Positions 26,494-35,756 are shown, numbered from the stretch's first letter. The stretch: 64,000 nucleotides of DNA from Phycisphaeraceae bacterium (GCA_019636495.1 JAHBXL010000004.1:62001-126000); one strand, 5' to 3'. Made by a program: numbers and translations. The notes: a model not told the origin generated them from the sequence alone.

Positions 26494-26812
26494 CCGCCCC
26501 CCCCCACCCCCATACGACACACCAATCAAAATCCGCACAACGGCCCTCGACTCCCCGCCCCAACCCGGCTACCCTCTCCTCTGGCCCCGAGCAACTCGCC
26601 CGTCCGGCCATCATTGCCGGAACCTTCGCGGATCAACCCCGCGGTTTCCGACGAACAGGTCTGTCAGCGGGGCTCGGGTTTTTCGTATGGGATGGCGGGC
26701 CCCTTCGTTTCCGCGGCGAACTCGCAGGGCGTCCGGGGGTCGGCGTGGGGGTGGGCGTGGGGGTGGGCGTGGGGGTGTTGCAATCGTGGGTTCGACAGAC
26801 AGGAGTGTTCCC
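26494..26812. other. Intergenic region with GTGGGG tandem repeat
   Basis: It holds no supported gene. At 26742-26778 a 12-base unit GGGCGTGGGGGT is repeated about three times; this G-rich strand could form a quadruplex. Similar G-rich tracts are at 38080-38125, 40734-40815 (C-rich strand) and 54255-54290. Confidence 0.6.
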
Positions 26813-27775
26813 GTGAACAACAGCGTGCAGACCGGTTCCCGCGGCTTTTCGCTCGTCGAGATGATGGTCGTCCTGCTGATCCTGTCCGTCGTCCTGGGGA
26901 TCATCATCCCCGCGCTCGGATACGCGCGAAACACCGCCCGAAAGAACGCCACCAGCGCGCTCATGACCCAACTGGCAACCGCCAGCGCATCGTTCCAACT
27001 CGATGAGCGCCGTCTCCCCGGCTACTTCTCCGCGCGCGACATGGGCCACGCCGACAACGCCGGCGCCGAGGGATTCTCGCAGATGTGCAACATCCTGCTC
27101 GACCTCTCCGGCGGCATCGTCAGCACCAGCAACGCCACGCCCACCACCGTTCAGGTCGGCCCGCACGCAGGCGCCCGCGCCTTCGTCGCCCCCGAGTACA
27201 TCGGCGGCAGCACCCAGGTGGCCGGCTCCGTGGCCAAGGCCTACTTCCGCCCCGACCCCAAGACCTTCACCATCGTCTCCGGAAGGTTCGGAACCGCCAA
27301 CAACACCGCGCTGCCCGAACTGGTCGACCTCTTCGGCACGCCCATCCTCGCATGGGCCGTCGACGAAGTGCCCAACAGCACCAACGAGTTCGTCTCCGCC
27401 ACCAGCACCACCCGCGCCCGCTTCTACTGGGCCCAGAATGCCTCCGCCCTCCGCTCCTCCGCCCTGGGCCGCCTCGGCGCCAACCAGACCACCGAAAGCA
27501 AGATCGGCAGCAACTCCTCCCCCGCCAACAACGCCAACCCCGTCGTCTCCCTCCGCGCCCTCCTCGGCGCGCCAAACTTCCCCGATCCCGCCAACGCGGC
27601 CATCCCCGCCGCCATCCGCGCGCCCATCGTCTTCCACAGCGCGGGATACAACGGTCTCTTCATGGGCAACTTCGAACGCGGCGGAAAACTCGCAGGCACC
27701 GGCGCAGTCACCTACTTGTCCACCAAGGACAAAATGGAGGACTTTGACGACCTCATCGTCAAGGTCAGCAACTGA
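26813..27775 (+). CDS. Prepilin-like protein (type II secretion/type IV pilin N-terminus)
   Basis: A 320-residue protein starting at GTG 26813 with AGGAG eight bases upstream. The class III signal is GSRGFSLVEMMVVLLILSVVLGIIIPALGYARN, with cleavage expected after Gly and a Glu at position +5 of the mature protein. The large C-terminal domain (about 280 residues) is Asn/Ser/Ala-rich with segments such as LFGTPILAWAVDE and IVFHSAGYNGLFMGNFERG, typical of planctomycete pseudopilins that carry exported sensor-like or structural domains. It is not a standard GspG, which is half this size. No neighbouring secretion ATPase or secretin gene is in the window. Confidence 0.8.
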   Translation: MNNSVQTGSRGFSLVEMMVVLLILSVVLGIIIPALGYARNTARKNATSALMTQLATASASFQLDERRLPGYFSARDMGHADNAGAEGFSQMCNILLDLSGGIVSTSNATPTTVQVGPHAGARAFVAPEYIGGSTQVAGSVAKAYFRPDPKTFTIVSGRFGTANNTALPELVDLFGTPILAWAVDEVPNSTNEFVSATSTTRARFYWAQNASALRSSALGRLGANQTTESKIGSNSSPANNANPVVSLRALLGAPNFPDPANAAIPAAIRAPIVFHSAGYNGLFMGNFERGGKLAGTGAVTYLSTKDKMEDFDDLIVKVSN

Positions 27776-28058
27776 ACCATGCGATGCTGACGCCCTCATC
27801 TTTCGGACGCTGAAACCCGCTCTTCACCCCGCGCGCACCGCGATGACCACGTGTCACCGCGACGTGCCGGAATGTGCCGACCGTACGAACGCCCGCCGAC
27901 GCGGCACCGCCGCCCGATGAGCCTTCCGTCCGGCGGAAGAAACAACGCGAACCATCCGTCTCCCGCGAAAGCGGCCTCCCCGCCCACCCCTGTCCCCGGG
28001 GCGCGCGGGCGGCGATCCGCGGGCTGAACGTGTAAAAGATCAGAACTGGTGGTCGGAC

Positions 28059-29663
28059 ATGCAATCGGAAACACATTCCAAGGCCGGCGGGCCCGAACGG
28101 TCCCCGCTGGCGGAGATGATCCTCGTCGCCGCGCCCGTCGTCGCGACGATGACCTCCTACACCCTCATGCAGTTCGTCGATGCCCTCATGGTCGGCAAGA
28201 TCGGGCCCGACCCGGTTTACATCTCCGCGCAGGGCAACGGCATGGTCTGGTCCTTCGTCCCCGTCTCCGGCATGATGGGCCTGCTCACCGTCATCAACAC
28301 CTTCGTCTCCCAGAACCTCGGAGCCAAGCGCGCTGACCGCGCCCCCGCCTACGCCTGGGCCGGGCTCTGGATGAGCCTCCTCTCCTGGTTCGTCATCATG
28401 CTGCCCTTCGCCGCGGTCATCGGCCTCGCCTTCCAACACCTCACCAACCACGACCCGCGACTCATCGAACTCGAGACCCAGTACGCCCGCATCCTCATCG
28501 GCGCATCCATCATCACCCTCTGGTCCCGCGCCATCGCGCAGTACTTCTACGGCATGCACAAGCCGATGGTCGTCCTCGTCTCCGTCGTCGCCGCGAACCT
28601 CATCAACATCCTCGCCAACGCCCTCCTCATCTTCGGCCCCAGCGCGCCCGCCACAACCGGCAACGCGATGGTGGACGGCTTCTTCGAACTCGCCGCCGCC
28701 GCCGCCGCCGCGCTGGGAATCCCCGCCCTCGGCGTCACCGGCGCGGCGTGGGGAACCGTCATCGGCACCATCTTCGAGTTCGTCCTCCCCATGGCCGTCT
28801 TCCTCTCCCCGGCCTTCGCCCGAAGGTTCGGCACCCGCGCCGCCTGGCGGCCCTCCCTCGCCCACATGCGCGACATCGCACGCATCGGCTGGCCCGGCGC
28901 GATGATGTTCGTCAACGAGATCGTCTGCTGGGCCTACCTCATGTCCGCGCTCGTCGGACACTTCGGCAAGGAGCACAACACCGCCGGGTGGATCGCCCTC
29001 CGATACATGCACCTGGCCTTCATGCCCGCCATCGGCCTCTCCATCGCCGTCACCGCCCAGGTCGGCAAGTGCATGGGCATGCAAAGGCCCGACCTCGCCG
29101 CACGCCGCGCTTGGCTCGGCCTCGCACTCAACATGGCCTACATGATCCTCTGCGGAGTCCTCATGGTCGTCTTCCGCGAGCCCGCCATCGACCTCTTCAT
29201 CGATCCCTCCACCCCCGATGATGCCCGCGACCGGCTCATCGCCATCGGCGCACAGGTCATGATTGCCGCGGCGGTCTTCCAACTCTTCGACGCCCTTGGC
29301 ATCACCTTCATCGGCGCGCTCCGCGGCGCGGGCGACACCATCTGGCCCGGCGTCGCAACCCTCGTCCTCGCATGGACGCTCCTCTTCGGCCTGGGCACAT
29401 GGATGGTCCACCACCGCCCCGACCTCGGCTCCCTGGGCCCGTGGATCGCCGCCGCGGCGTACATCATCCTCCTCGGAATCGCCGTCACCTTCCGCTTCGT
29501 CTCCGGAACCTGGAAGACCATCAAACTCGTCGAGCCGCCACGCGAACTCGCCCCGCCCGCCGAGCCCGGACACGCGCCCGCCCTCACCGCGCGCGAGGCC
29601 GCGGCCGAAGCCCTCGCCGCCGCCGGCGCGGTCGATGGCGTCGTCGAAGCGCCCAGAGAGTGA
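28059..29663 (+). CDS. MATE family multidrug/Na+ antiporter
   Basis: A 534-residue integral membrane protein with 12 predicted helices. It shows the MATE layout in two halves: MILVAAPVVATMTSYTLMQFVDALMVGKIG opens the first, QNLGAKRADRAPAYAWAGL follows, and ARIGWPGAMMFVNEIVCWAYLMSALVGHFG opens the second, with GLSIAVTAQVGKCMG and TFIGALRGAGDTIWP later. Such proteins export cationic drugs or metabolites by Na+ or H+ exchange. A ~30-residue Ala-rich insertion lies in the middle of the first half, and a Pro/Ala/Glu-rich tail (VEPPRELAPPAEPGHAPALT) extends the C-terminus. Substrate unknown; it stands alone. Confidence 0.9.
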   Translation: MQSETHSKAGGPERSPLAEMILVAAPVVATMTSYTLMQFVDALMVGKIGPDPVYISAQGNGMVWSFVPVSGMMGLLTVINTFVSQNLGAKRADRAPAYAWAGLWMSLLSWFVIMLPFAAVIGLAFQHLTNHDPRLIELETQYARILIGASIITLWSRAIAQYFYGMHKPMVVLVSVVAANLINILANALLIFGPSAPATTGNAMVDGFFELAAAAAAALGIPALGVTGAAWGTVIGTIFEFVLPMAVFLSPAFARRFGTRAAWRPSLAHMRDIARIGWPGAMMFVNEIVCWAYLMSALVGHFGKEHNTAGWIALRYMHLAFMPAIGLSIAVTAQVGKCMGMQRPDLAARRAWLGLALNMAYMILCGVLMVVFREPAIDLFIDPSTPDDARDRLIAIGAQVMIAAAVFQLFDALGITFIGALRGAGDTIWPGVATLVLAWTLLFGLGTWMVHHRPDLGSLGPWIAAAAYIILLGIAVTFRFVSGTWKTIKLVEPPRELAPPAEPGHAPALTAREAAAEALAAAGAVDGVVEAPRE

Positions 29664-29953
29664 TGTGCCGCTGACCTTCAGGTCAGTGCCGATCTTGATC
29701 TTCGATTCACCGCATGCCACTCAATGCCCTGAACTGGCAACTCCGCGGCAACATTTCAGGCCGATTCATCGGCCTTGCTCGCTTTCAGGCCAGCCCTTTG
29801 AGGGCTGGTCAGAGGCCGCGAACAACCCTGAGAATCCAAGGTCCTTCGCTTGAGGCCGTTTCAACGGCCTTCTCCATCAAGATGCTTCAGCCACTCGATC
29901 CGGCCTCTCAGTTCACGGCATTCAGTGCCACCGACCTTCAGGTCGGTGGTACC
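29664..29953. repeat. Palindromic repeat cluster, copy A (left of fur)
   Basis: The cluster holds a series of short palindromes: ACTGACCTTCAGGTCAGT, GGCCGATTCATCGGCC, CAGCCCTTTGAGGGCTG, AGGCCGTTTCAACGGCCT and CCGACCTTCAGGTCGG, in a fixed order. The same series recurs at 30505-30825 (same orientation) and at 46890-47160 (opposite orientation). No gene is supported. Confidence 0.85.
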
Positions 29954-30484
29954 TCACCCCCTTCGCCCATACACCACCAGCCGGTGGCCCTCGGCGATCA
30001 TCCCGCGCTCCCGGCAGATGCGGTCCCGCAGCGCTTCCAACTCCGGAATCTCAAACGGCGTCGCCTCGCCCGTCTCCGCATCCACCAGCACGCCCGAGGC
30101 CGCACGACCGTGCGCCAACTGGTAGCACGACTGGTCCGAATCCATCGGCACCTGCTCAATGATCCCCGCCTCCGCCAGCAGTTTGATCGTCCGGTACACC
30201 GTCGCCCGCGACACGCGGAACCCCTGTCGCCTCATCGCCTCCACCAGTTCATCCGCCTCGAATATCGCGCCCCGCGTTCCCCCCCCAGCCTTCTCCCGCG
30301 CGGCCGAATCCGCTTCCGCCGCCCGACGCATGATCGCATCCAAAATGTGCGCACGCTCCGGCGTGTACTTCAGACCCTCCGCCTTCAGCCGACGGCGAAA
30401 CACCGCGCACAACGGCTCGATGATCCGGATGTCATCGTCAATCCCCGTCCCGCTCGCCGCGGCGTTGATCGAAGGCAGATTCAT
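29954..30484 (-). CDS. Fur-family transcriptional regulator lacking the usual metal ligands
   Basis: A 176-residue protein with the Fur winged helix (LKYTPERAHILDAIM, FEADELVEAMRRQGFRVSRATVYRTIKLLAEAGII) and the dimerisation end (FEIPELEALRDRICRERGMIAEGHRLVVYG). The HHDHxxCxxCG signature, which carries metal ligands in Fur, Zur and PerR, is absent: the segment reads YQLAHGRAASGVLVDAETGE. Only the last His (GHRL) remains. A 19-residue insertion (EADSAAREKAGGG) splits the first two helices. It may have lost metal sensing or use a different ligand. The ATG at 30484 is chosen because upstream in-frame sequence is repeat-derived. Targets are unknown. Confidence 0.85.
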   Translation of the reverse strand: MNLPSINAAASGTGIDDDIRIIEPLCAVFRRRLKAEGLKYTPERAHILDAIMRRAAEADSAAREKAGGGTRGAIFEADELVEAMRRQGFRVSRATVYRTIKLLAEAGIIEQVPMDSDQSCYQLAHGRAASGVLVDAETGEATPFEIPELEALRDRICRERGMIAEGHRLVVYGRRG

Positions 30485-30910
30485 CGCCGCAATCATAGGA
30501 ACCGGCGACGTGCCACCCAACGCCGTGAACTGGCCACTCCGCGGCGACATTTCAGGCCGATTCATCGGCCTTGCTCGCTTTCAGGCCAGCCCTTTCAGGG
30601 CTGGTCAGAGGCCGCGGACAGCCCTGAGAATCCAAGGTCCTTCGCTTGAGGCCGTTTCAACGGCCTTCTCCATCAAGAGGCTTCAGCCACTCGATCCGGC
30701 CTCTCAGGTCACGGCGTTGAGTGCCACTGACCTTCAGGTCAGTGCCGATCTTGATCTTCGATTCACCCCGTGCCACTGACCTTCAGGTCAGTGCTGATCT
30801 TGAAGATCGATTCACCGCATCGACCTGCCGCATGGCCCGCATCTTGGGTGGGGGCCCGCGCGCGGACCCCTCCAACTTCTCGCCTCACCCCCACACCCAT
30901 ACCATCCCCC
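30485..30910. repeat. Palindromic repeat cluster, copy B (right of fur)
   Basis: Same order of palindromes as copy A, with about 90% identity by eye over ~200 bp (30540-30730), plus a further tandem copy of TGACCTTCAGGTCAGTGC...TTGA (30728 and 30776). The fur gene is therefore bracketed by direct repeats about 790 bp apart. Confidence 0.85.
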
Positions 30911-32587
30911 ATGCCCGTTCCCCGCATCGCGATCGTCGGCCGACCAAACGTCGGCAAGTCGTCCCTGCTAAACATGCTGGCGCACGACAAGGTGTCGATC
31001 GTCGATCCCACCCCCGGCACCACGCGCGACCGCGTCAGCCTGCTCGTCGATCTCACGCACTCGCACCAGGCCGCGCCCGATCGCGGCGGCATCGTCCGCA
31101 CCATCGAACTCACCGACACCGGCGGCTACGGCGTCTACGTCGCCGAGGGCCGAAGATTCGACGATGTCGGGTCCGACCTCACCCGCCTCACCAAGGACAT
31201 CGAGCACCAGATCTCCGAGGCCGTCGGAAGCGCCGACCTGGTCCTCTTCGTCATCGATGCCCAGGCCGGCGTGACTCCCGCCGATGAGCAGATCGCGCGA
31301 CTGCTCCGCGAGCGCGTCCTCGGCAGCAAGCAGCGGCCCGACTTGCGCGTCCTCGTCGTCGCCAACAAGACCGATGGCCCGCGCTGGGAGGCCCACGCCT
31401 TCGAGGCCGCGGCGCTCGGCTTCGGCGAGCCCCTCCCCGTCTCCGCCAAAAACAACTACTTCCGGCGAGATTTCACCGACGCCCTCTACGAAGCCGTCGC
31501 CGCCCTGCCCGGGCAGGAAGACTGGAGCGCGCAGCAATCCGCCGAGGCCCGTGCCGCGGCATCGGGCGAGATGCGCCTGGCCATCATCGGCAAGCGCAAC
31601 GCCGGCAAAAGTTCGCTCGTCAACGCGCTCGCCGGCGAGCAGCGCGTCATCGTCTCCGAGATCGCCGGCACCACCCGCGACGCCGTCGATGTCCGCTTCG
31701 AGATGGACGGCCACGCCTTCATCGCCATCGATACCGCCGGCCTCCGAAAGAAAAAGAGTTTCGCCGACCGCATCGAGTGGTTCGCATTCGACCGAGCACA
31801 GCGCAGCATCGACCGCGCCGACGTCGTCTTCCTGCTCGTCGATGCCACCGTCCCCGTCAGCCAGGTCGACCAGCAACTGGCCCAACTCGCCCAGAAGTCC
31901 TTCAAGCCCGTCATCATCGTCGTCAACAAGTGGGACCTGGTCGAGGGCACCCGCGCCACCGATGGCCCCAACCGCGGACAGGCCGTCACCACCGGCATGT
32001 TCGAGGAGTACCTCCGCAAGGAACTCGCCGGGCTGTGGTACGCCCCCATCGCCTTCGTCTCCGCGAACAAGGGGTCCAACCTGCGCCAGACCGTCAAACT
32101 CGCGCAGGAACTCTTCGAGCAATCCGGACGACGCGTCAACACCGGCAAACTCAACCGCGTCCTCCGCGACATCCTCGCCACCCGCGGGCCCTCCAGCAAA
32201 CTCGGCACCTTCGCCAAGGCCTACTTCATCGCCCAGGTCGCCGTCCGCCCGCCCACCATCGTCCTCGTCGTCAACACCCCGCGGCTGTTCACCCCCAACT
32301 ACCAGAAGTTCCTCGTCAACCGCCTGCGCGAGCAACTCGACCTCCCCGAAGTGCCCATCAAACTCATCATCCGCGAGCGCAAGCGCGCCGACCTCGACGA
32401 CCTCCTCTCGGGCCGGCACGCGGCCGATCGTGCCGCGGCACTGGGCCAAGAGCCCCAGACCCCCGGCCAGGACGAGGCAGCCCTGCTCGAGGAGTTCGGT
32501 ACAACCATCGAAGGGCCCGGAGAAGCGATCGACCTCGATGAGCCGATCGACGAAGACGCCCAGGCGTACTTCGACGACAAGGTCTGA
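30911..32587 (+). CDS. der: Ribosome-assembly GTPase Der (EngA)
   Basis: A 558-residue protein with two tandem GTPase domains, unique to Der. First domain: GRPNVGKSSLLN, PGTTRD, DTGGYG and NKTD. Second: GKRNAGKSSLVN, AGTTRDAVD, DTAGLRKKK and NKWD. A KH-like C-terminal domain follows (FAKAYFIAQVAVRPPTIVLVVNTPRLFTPNYQKFLVNRLRE). Der acts in 50S subunit maturation. The second G1 has Lys-Arg-Asn-Ala instead of Arg-x-Asn-Val, which is still a valid P-loop. A ~60-residue acidic tail (EAALLEEFGTTIEGPGEAIDLDEP) extends beyond the usual ~450-490 residues. The start MPVPRIAIVG at 30911 fits the family. Confidence 0.95.
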   Translation: MPVPRIAIVGRPNVGKSSLLNMLAHDKVSIVDPTPGTTRDRVSLLVDLTHSHQAAPDRGGIVRTIELTDTGGYGVYVAEGRRFDDVGSDLTRLTKDIEHQISEAVGSADLVLFVIDAQAGVTPADEQIARLLRERVLGSKQRPDLRVLVVANKTDGPRWEAHAFEAAALGFGEPLPVSAKNNYFRRDFTDALYEAVAALPGQEDWSAQQSAEARAAASGEMRLAIIGKRNAGKSSLVNALAGEQRVIVSEIAGTTRDAVDVRFEMDGHAFIAIDTAGLRKKKSFADRIEWFAFDRAQRSIDRADVVFLLVDATVPVSQVDQQLAQLAQKSFKPVIIVVNKWDLVEGTRATDGPNRGQAVTTGMFEEYLRKELAGLWYAPIAFVSANKGSNLRQTVKLAQELFEQSGRRVNTGKLNRVLRDILATRGPSSKLGTFAKAYFIAQVAVRPPTIVLVVNTPRLFTPNYQKFLVNRLREQLDLPEVPIKLIIRERKRADLDDLLSGRHAADRAAALGQEPQTPGQDEAALLEEFGTTIEGPGEAIDLDEPIDEDAQAYFDDKV

Positions 32588-32662
32588 CCTCCCTCCCCGG
32601 TCACCCCGTCCGCACACGCGCAACCCCGTCGCGCCCGCACCGCGCACACTGGAGAATCTTCG

Positions 32663-34711
32663 ATGCCCCGCATCGCCCGGACCGCCGCCGTCGTTGTGCT
32701 CGCCGCGTGCTCGCTCGCCGGCGCTGCGCCCGCGCAGCCCGCCGCGACCCAGCCCGCGCCGCAGGCGATCCCGCCGCAGACCCGCACCGTCCTCGAACGC
32801 GCTCACCGCGCCTACGCCGCCGTCTCCACCTACAGCGACCGCGCCGAGATCACCTTCGACCTCCGCGGCAAGGACAGCGCGGGCGAAATCGTCGAGCAGA
32901 GTTCCTCCCGCGAACTCGAGTTCGTCTTCCAGCGACCCGGCCGATTCAACGTGCACACCGACGACCTCGACATCGTCTCCGATGGCTCCACCATCTGGGC
33001 CGTCATGCCCGACCTCAATCAGTACATGCAGTCCGCCGCGCCCGCCGACCTGCCCGCCGCCGCGGCGAGCGACTTCGTGCTCAGCCTGCTCCTCCAGCAT
33101 CGCCCCGCCACGGTGCTGCTCGCGCCCCAGGGGTCCGACTTCACCCGGTTCTTCCGCGCCGACACCACCTTCGCCTCCTCCCGCCCCGAGACCCGCGGCG
33201 GCCGCATCGGCACGCGCATCAGCGGCGTCACCGATCCCGCCATGGCCGGGATCGGCAACGCGCCCTTCTCCGCGTGGTTCGATGACCGCACCGGCCTGCT
33301 CGAGGAGATCCGAATCGACCTCACCTCGACCTACGCCGACATGATCGCCCAGGCCGATGGCCAGGACATGCCCGGCATCCCGCGCACCATCAGCAAGGCC
33401 GAGATCATCTACACCTTCGCCGACGTCCGCATCAACCAGCCCGTCCCGCCCGAGAAATTCGCCTTCCGGCCCGATGCGAAGATGCGCCGCGTCGAGGCCT
33501 TCGAGTTCTCCGCGCCCGGCGGCGCGCAGATGGCCCTCATCGGCCAGCCCGCGCCCGAGTTCGAGGGCACCACCATGACCGGCGAGGCCATCTCGCTGGC
33601 CGCGCTCCGCGGCAAGGTCGTCGTGCTCGACTTCTGGGCCACCTGGTGCGCCCCGTGCATCGCCATCATGCCGCAGGTCCAGCGCGTCGCCGAGCGATTC
33701 GCCGGACGAAACGTCGTCGTCATCGGCATCAACCAGGACCGGCCCGGGATGGACGAGCGCGTCCGCGCGTTCATCGAGCAGCGCGGCGTCACCTTCCGCC
33801 AACTCGCCGACTCCGAGGGCGACGTCGGCCGCGCTTTCCGCGTCGGCGAGATTCCCTGCTCGGTCATCATCGACCAGCGCGGTGTCATCCAGGACATCCA
33901 CAACGGCGGCGACAGCGAGACCGAGGCGCGGCTGTCCGAACGCATCGAGACCGTGCTCCGCGGCGGGCGCATCCACTCCGACGAGGCGCTCGCCCGCTTC
34001 GCCGCGGGCGCCGATGAACACCTCTTCCCCGAGCGCGGCGAGGCCGGCAACGCACCCGCGCCCGTCAACGCCGCGCTGATCACCGAGGGCCCGCGCACGC
34101 CCGGCATCGCCGCCGCGGCGGGCGCTCGGCTCATCGACATCGACGGCGACGGCCGCCCCGAGTACGTCGCGCCCGACTTCTCGGGCGGCGGGCTCGTCGC
34201 CGTCTCGGCCGATGGCGGCGAGGCGCGGCGCATCCGCCTGCGCGGCCAGCGCGGCTACGTCGGCGCGTTCGCACGCGCCACGCTCGGCGGCACCGCCGGT
34301 TGGGTCGTCGCCATCAGCGAGAACGCCGGGCAGAGCGTTCGCGCAGGCGTCCGCTTCCACGCCGACAACGGCGACGCCGTGTGGACATTCGCCGTTCCCG
34401 CCGGCGCGGGCTCGGTCGCGCAGGTCCCCTTCGTCGAAGCGGCCGACCTCGACGGCGATGGACGCTTCGAAGTCGTCGCGCTCGCGGTCGTCATGCCCGA
34501 GAGCGCGGACCCCAATCCCGCGGCGAACAAGGCATGGCTGTACGTGCTCGACGGATCCGGAAGCGTGCTCAGCGCGCGACAGGTCGGCAATGTCGCGACG
34601 GGCGCGTACATCGCCGCGCCGATCGGCGCCGCCAGCGGCACGCCGCGGACCATCGTCGTGATGGCCGACAACGCCGTGAAACGCTACACGTTCGACAACC
34701 GGAAGCGATGA
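32663..34711 (+). CDS. Exported TlpA-like thioredoxin with LolA-like N-terminal and beta-propeller-like C-terminal domains
   Basis: A 682-residue protein with signal peptide MPRIARTAAVVVLAACSLAGAAPAQ. Residues ~40-280 resemble a LolA/DUF2092-type lipid-binding domain (TYSDRAEITFDLRGK, DGSTIWAVMPDLNQYMQ). Residues ~295-430 are a TlpA/ResA-like thioredoxin domain with the redox motif WCAPC in VVVLDFWATWCAPC and the cis-Pro region EIPCSVIID. The C-terminal third has two calcium-loop-like repeats, DIDGDGRPEYV and DLDGDGRFEVV, as in FG-GAP/VCBS-type propellers. It is probably a periplasmic thiol-disulfide protein. The three-part fusion is not a standard architecture. It follows der by 75 bp. Confidence 0.85.
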   Translation: MPRIARTAAVVVLAACSLAGAAPAQPAATQPAPQAIPPQTRTVLERAHRAYAAVSTYSDRAEITFDLRGKDSAGEIVEQSSSRELEFVFQRPGRFNVHTDDLDIVSDGSTIWAVMPDLNQYMQSAAPADLPAAAASDFVLSLLLQHRPATVLLAPQGSDFTRFFRADTTFASSRPETRGGRIGTRISGVTDPAMAGIGNAPFSAWFDDRTGLLEEIRIDLTSTYADMIAQADGQDMPGIPRTISKAEIIYTFADVRINQPVPPEKFAFRPDAKMRRVEAFEFSAPGGAQMALIGQPAPEFEGTTMTGEAISLAALRGKVVVLDFWATWCAPCIAIMPQVQRVAERFAGRNVVVIGINQDRPGMDERVRAFIEQRGVTFRQLADSEGDVGRAFRVGEIPCSVIIDQRGVIQDIHNGGDSETEARLSERIETVLRGGRIHSDEALARFAAGADEHLFPERGEAGNAPAPVNAALITEGPRTPGIAAAAGARLIDIDGDGRPEYVAPDFSGGGLVAVSADGGEARRIRLRGQRGYVGAFARATLGGTAGWVVAISENAGQSVRAGVRFHADNGDAVWTFAVPAGAGSVAQVPFVEAADLDGDGRFEVVALAVVMPESADPNPAANKAWLYVLDGSGSVLSARQVGNVATGAYIAAPIGAASGTPRTIVVMADNAVKRYTFDNRKR

Positions 34712-34747
34712 CGCAAAAAGTATAGTGACTCTACTTTGTGCGTCATC
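34707..34747. terminator. Bidirectional hairpin holding both stop codons of a convergent pair
   Basis: GATGACGCA (34707-34715) pairs with TGCGTCATC (34739-34747), with an inner AAAGTA/TACTTT stem. The TGA of the thioredoxin gene (34709-34711) and the TGA of the minus-strand membrane protein (34743-34745) both lie in the outer stem. Confidence 0.75.
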
Positions 34748-35756
34748 GGCCCCGGCGGGCCAGGAACGCCAGCGCGGCCGGTCCGCCGAGCAGGAGCGCG
34801 GCAATCTCGGCCGCGGTGACCATCAGCACGACCACGGCGAAACGATCGAAGTCGATTCCAGGCAGCGCGGCCGCGGCGAGCCACGCCGTCGCACCCTCGC
34901 GCACGCCCAACTGCCCGGAGGGCGAGAGCGAGCCGACGATGAAGTACGCGCTTCCGGCGAGCAGGGCCTGATCCCATGACAGCGGCTGTCCGACGATCCA
35001 CGCGGCGACGGCGAATCGCGCGGCCTGCACGGCCACGTCGAGCAGTCGCAGCGAGGCGGCCGTTGCGACCGCGCGGGGCGAGGCGAGCATCCGCGCGCCT
35101 TCCTGCGCGCGCGCGAGCAGCGGCCCCTCGCGCACGCGGCGCGGCATCGGCAGCGCGGCCCAGATGCGCTCGATGATGCGCCAGCGGGAGCCGGCGCCGA
35201 AGAATCGCGCGGCCATCACCGCGGCGGCGCACATCGCGAGGATGCCGCCCGCGGCGGCGAGCCACCACAGCGCATCGACGCGGCCGCGCCACGCGCCCGC
35301 GGCGATCAGCGGCGCGAACACGCAGAGCATCAGCGCGGCCATCGCGGCGAGCCACGCGCCGATGGTGAGCAGGGGCACGCCGTTGCGGCGGTTGTGGGTG
35401 AGAACGCGGAAGACCAGGCCGAGTTTGAAGGGCATGTAGTTGCCCAGCGTGGCGACGGTGTTCACGGCGACGGCATCGGTCGCGGGGATGTCGCGCACGG
35501 GCGACAGCACCGCGCGGAAAACCAGGCCGTTGAGCGCCGCGCTGGCCAGCGCGAGCGCGACCAGCAGCGCGGCCTGCCACCACGGCGCGGCGGCGAGGCG
35601 GTCGAGTTGCTCGCGGTTCTCGGGCGCCAGCGCCCGCGCCCCGCACCACCACAGCAGCGCGAGGCCCAGCGCGAACCCGACGAGGTTCAGCGCGATGGCC
35701 GCGCGCGAGCGCGGCGGACGCGGCGGCGATTCCGGGGTTGCCTGCTCGGCGGTCAT
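34743..35756 (-). CDS. Integral membrane protein of the LPG-synthase-TM/UPF0104 type
   Basis: A 337-residue polytopic membrane protein with about eight helices. It has the features of the lysylphosphatidylglycerol synthase transmembrane (UPF0104) family: an N-terminal helix ALNLVGFALGLALLWW, the NYMPFKLGLVFRVL segment, and SLSPSGQLGVREGATAWLA near the C-terminus, which corresponds to the conserved P-G-G-x-G-x-E region. Family members are flippases or lipid-linked synthases in envelope building. The start ATG (35756) overlaps the stop of the upstream gene as ATGA, so the two are coupled and probably act together in envelope polysaccharide or lipid modification. Confidence 0.75.
   Translation of the reverse strand: MTAEQATPESPPRPPRSRAAIALNLVGFALGLALLWWCGARALAPENREQLDRLAAAPWWQAALLVALALASAALNGLVFRAVLSPVRDIPATDAVAVNTVATLGNYMPFKLGLVFRVLTHNRRNGVPLLTIGAWLAAMAALMLCVFAPLIAAGAWRGRVDALWWLAAAGGILAMCAAAVMAARFFGAGSRWRIIERIWAALPMPRRVREGPLLARAQEGARMLASPRAVATAASLRLLDVAVQAARFAVAAWIVGQPLSWDQALLAGSAYFIVGSLSPSGQLGVREGATAWLAAAALPGIDFDRFAVVVLMVTAAEIAALLLGGPAALAFLARRGR

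Noticed and set aside
27765..29720. A 651-residue minus-strand frame opposite the MATE gene
   Set aside because: Antisense to an obvious membrane transporter. It has a repetitive acidic composition (EDDGHRRAGD-type) typical of shadow frames in GC-rich DNA.
30968..34804. A 1278-residue open frame on the minus strand opposite der and the thioredoxin gene
   Set aside because: It is antisense to two genes with clear motifs. High GC removes stop codons from the complementary frame. Its translation is Gly/Asp/Val-rich with no domain.
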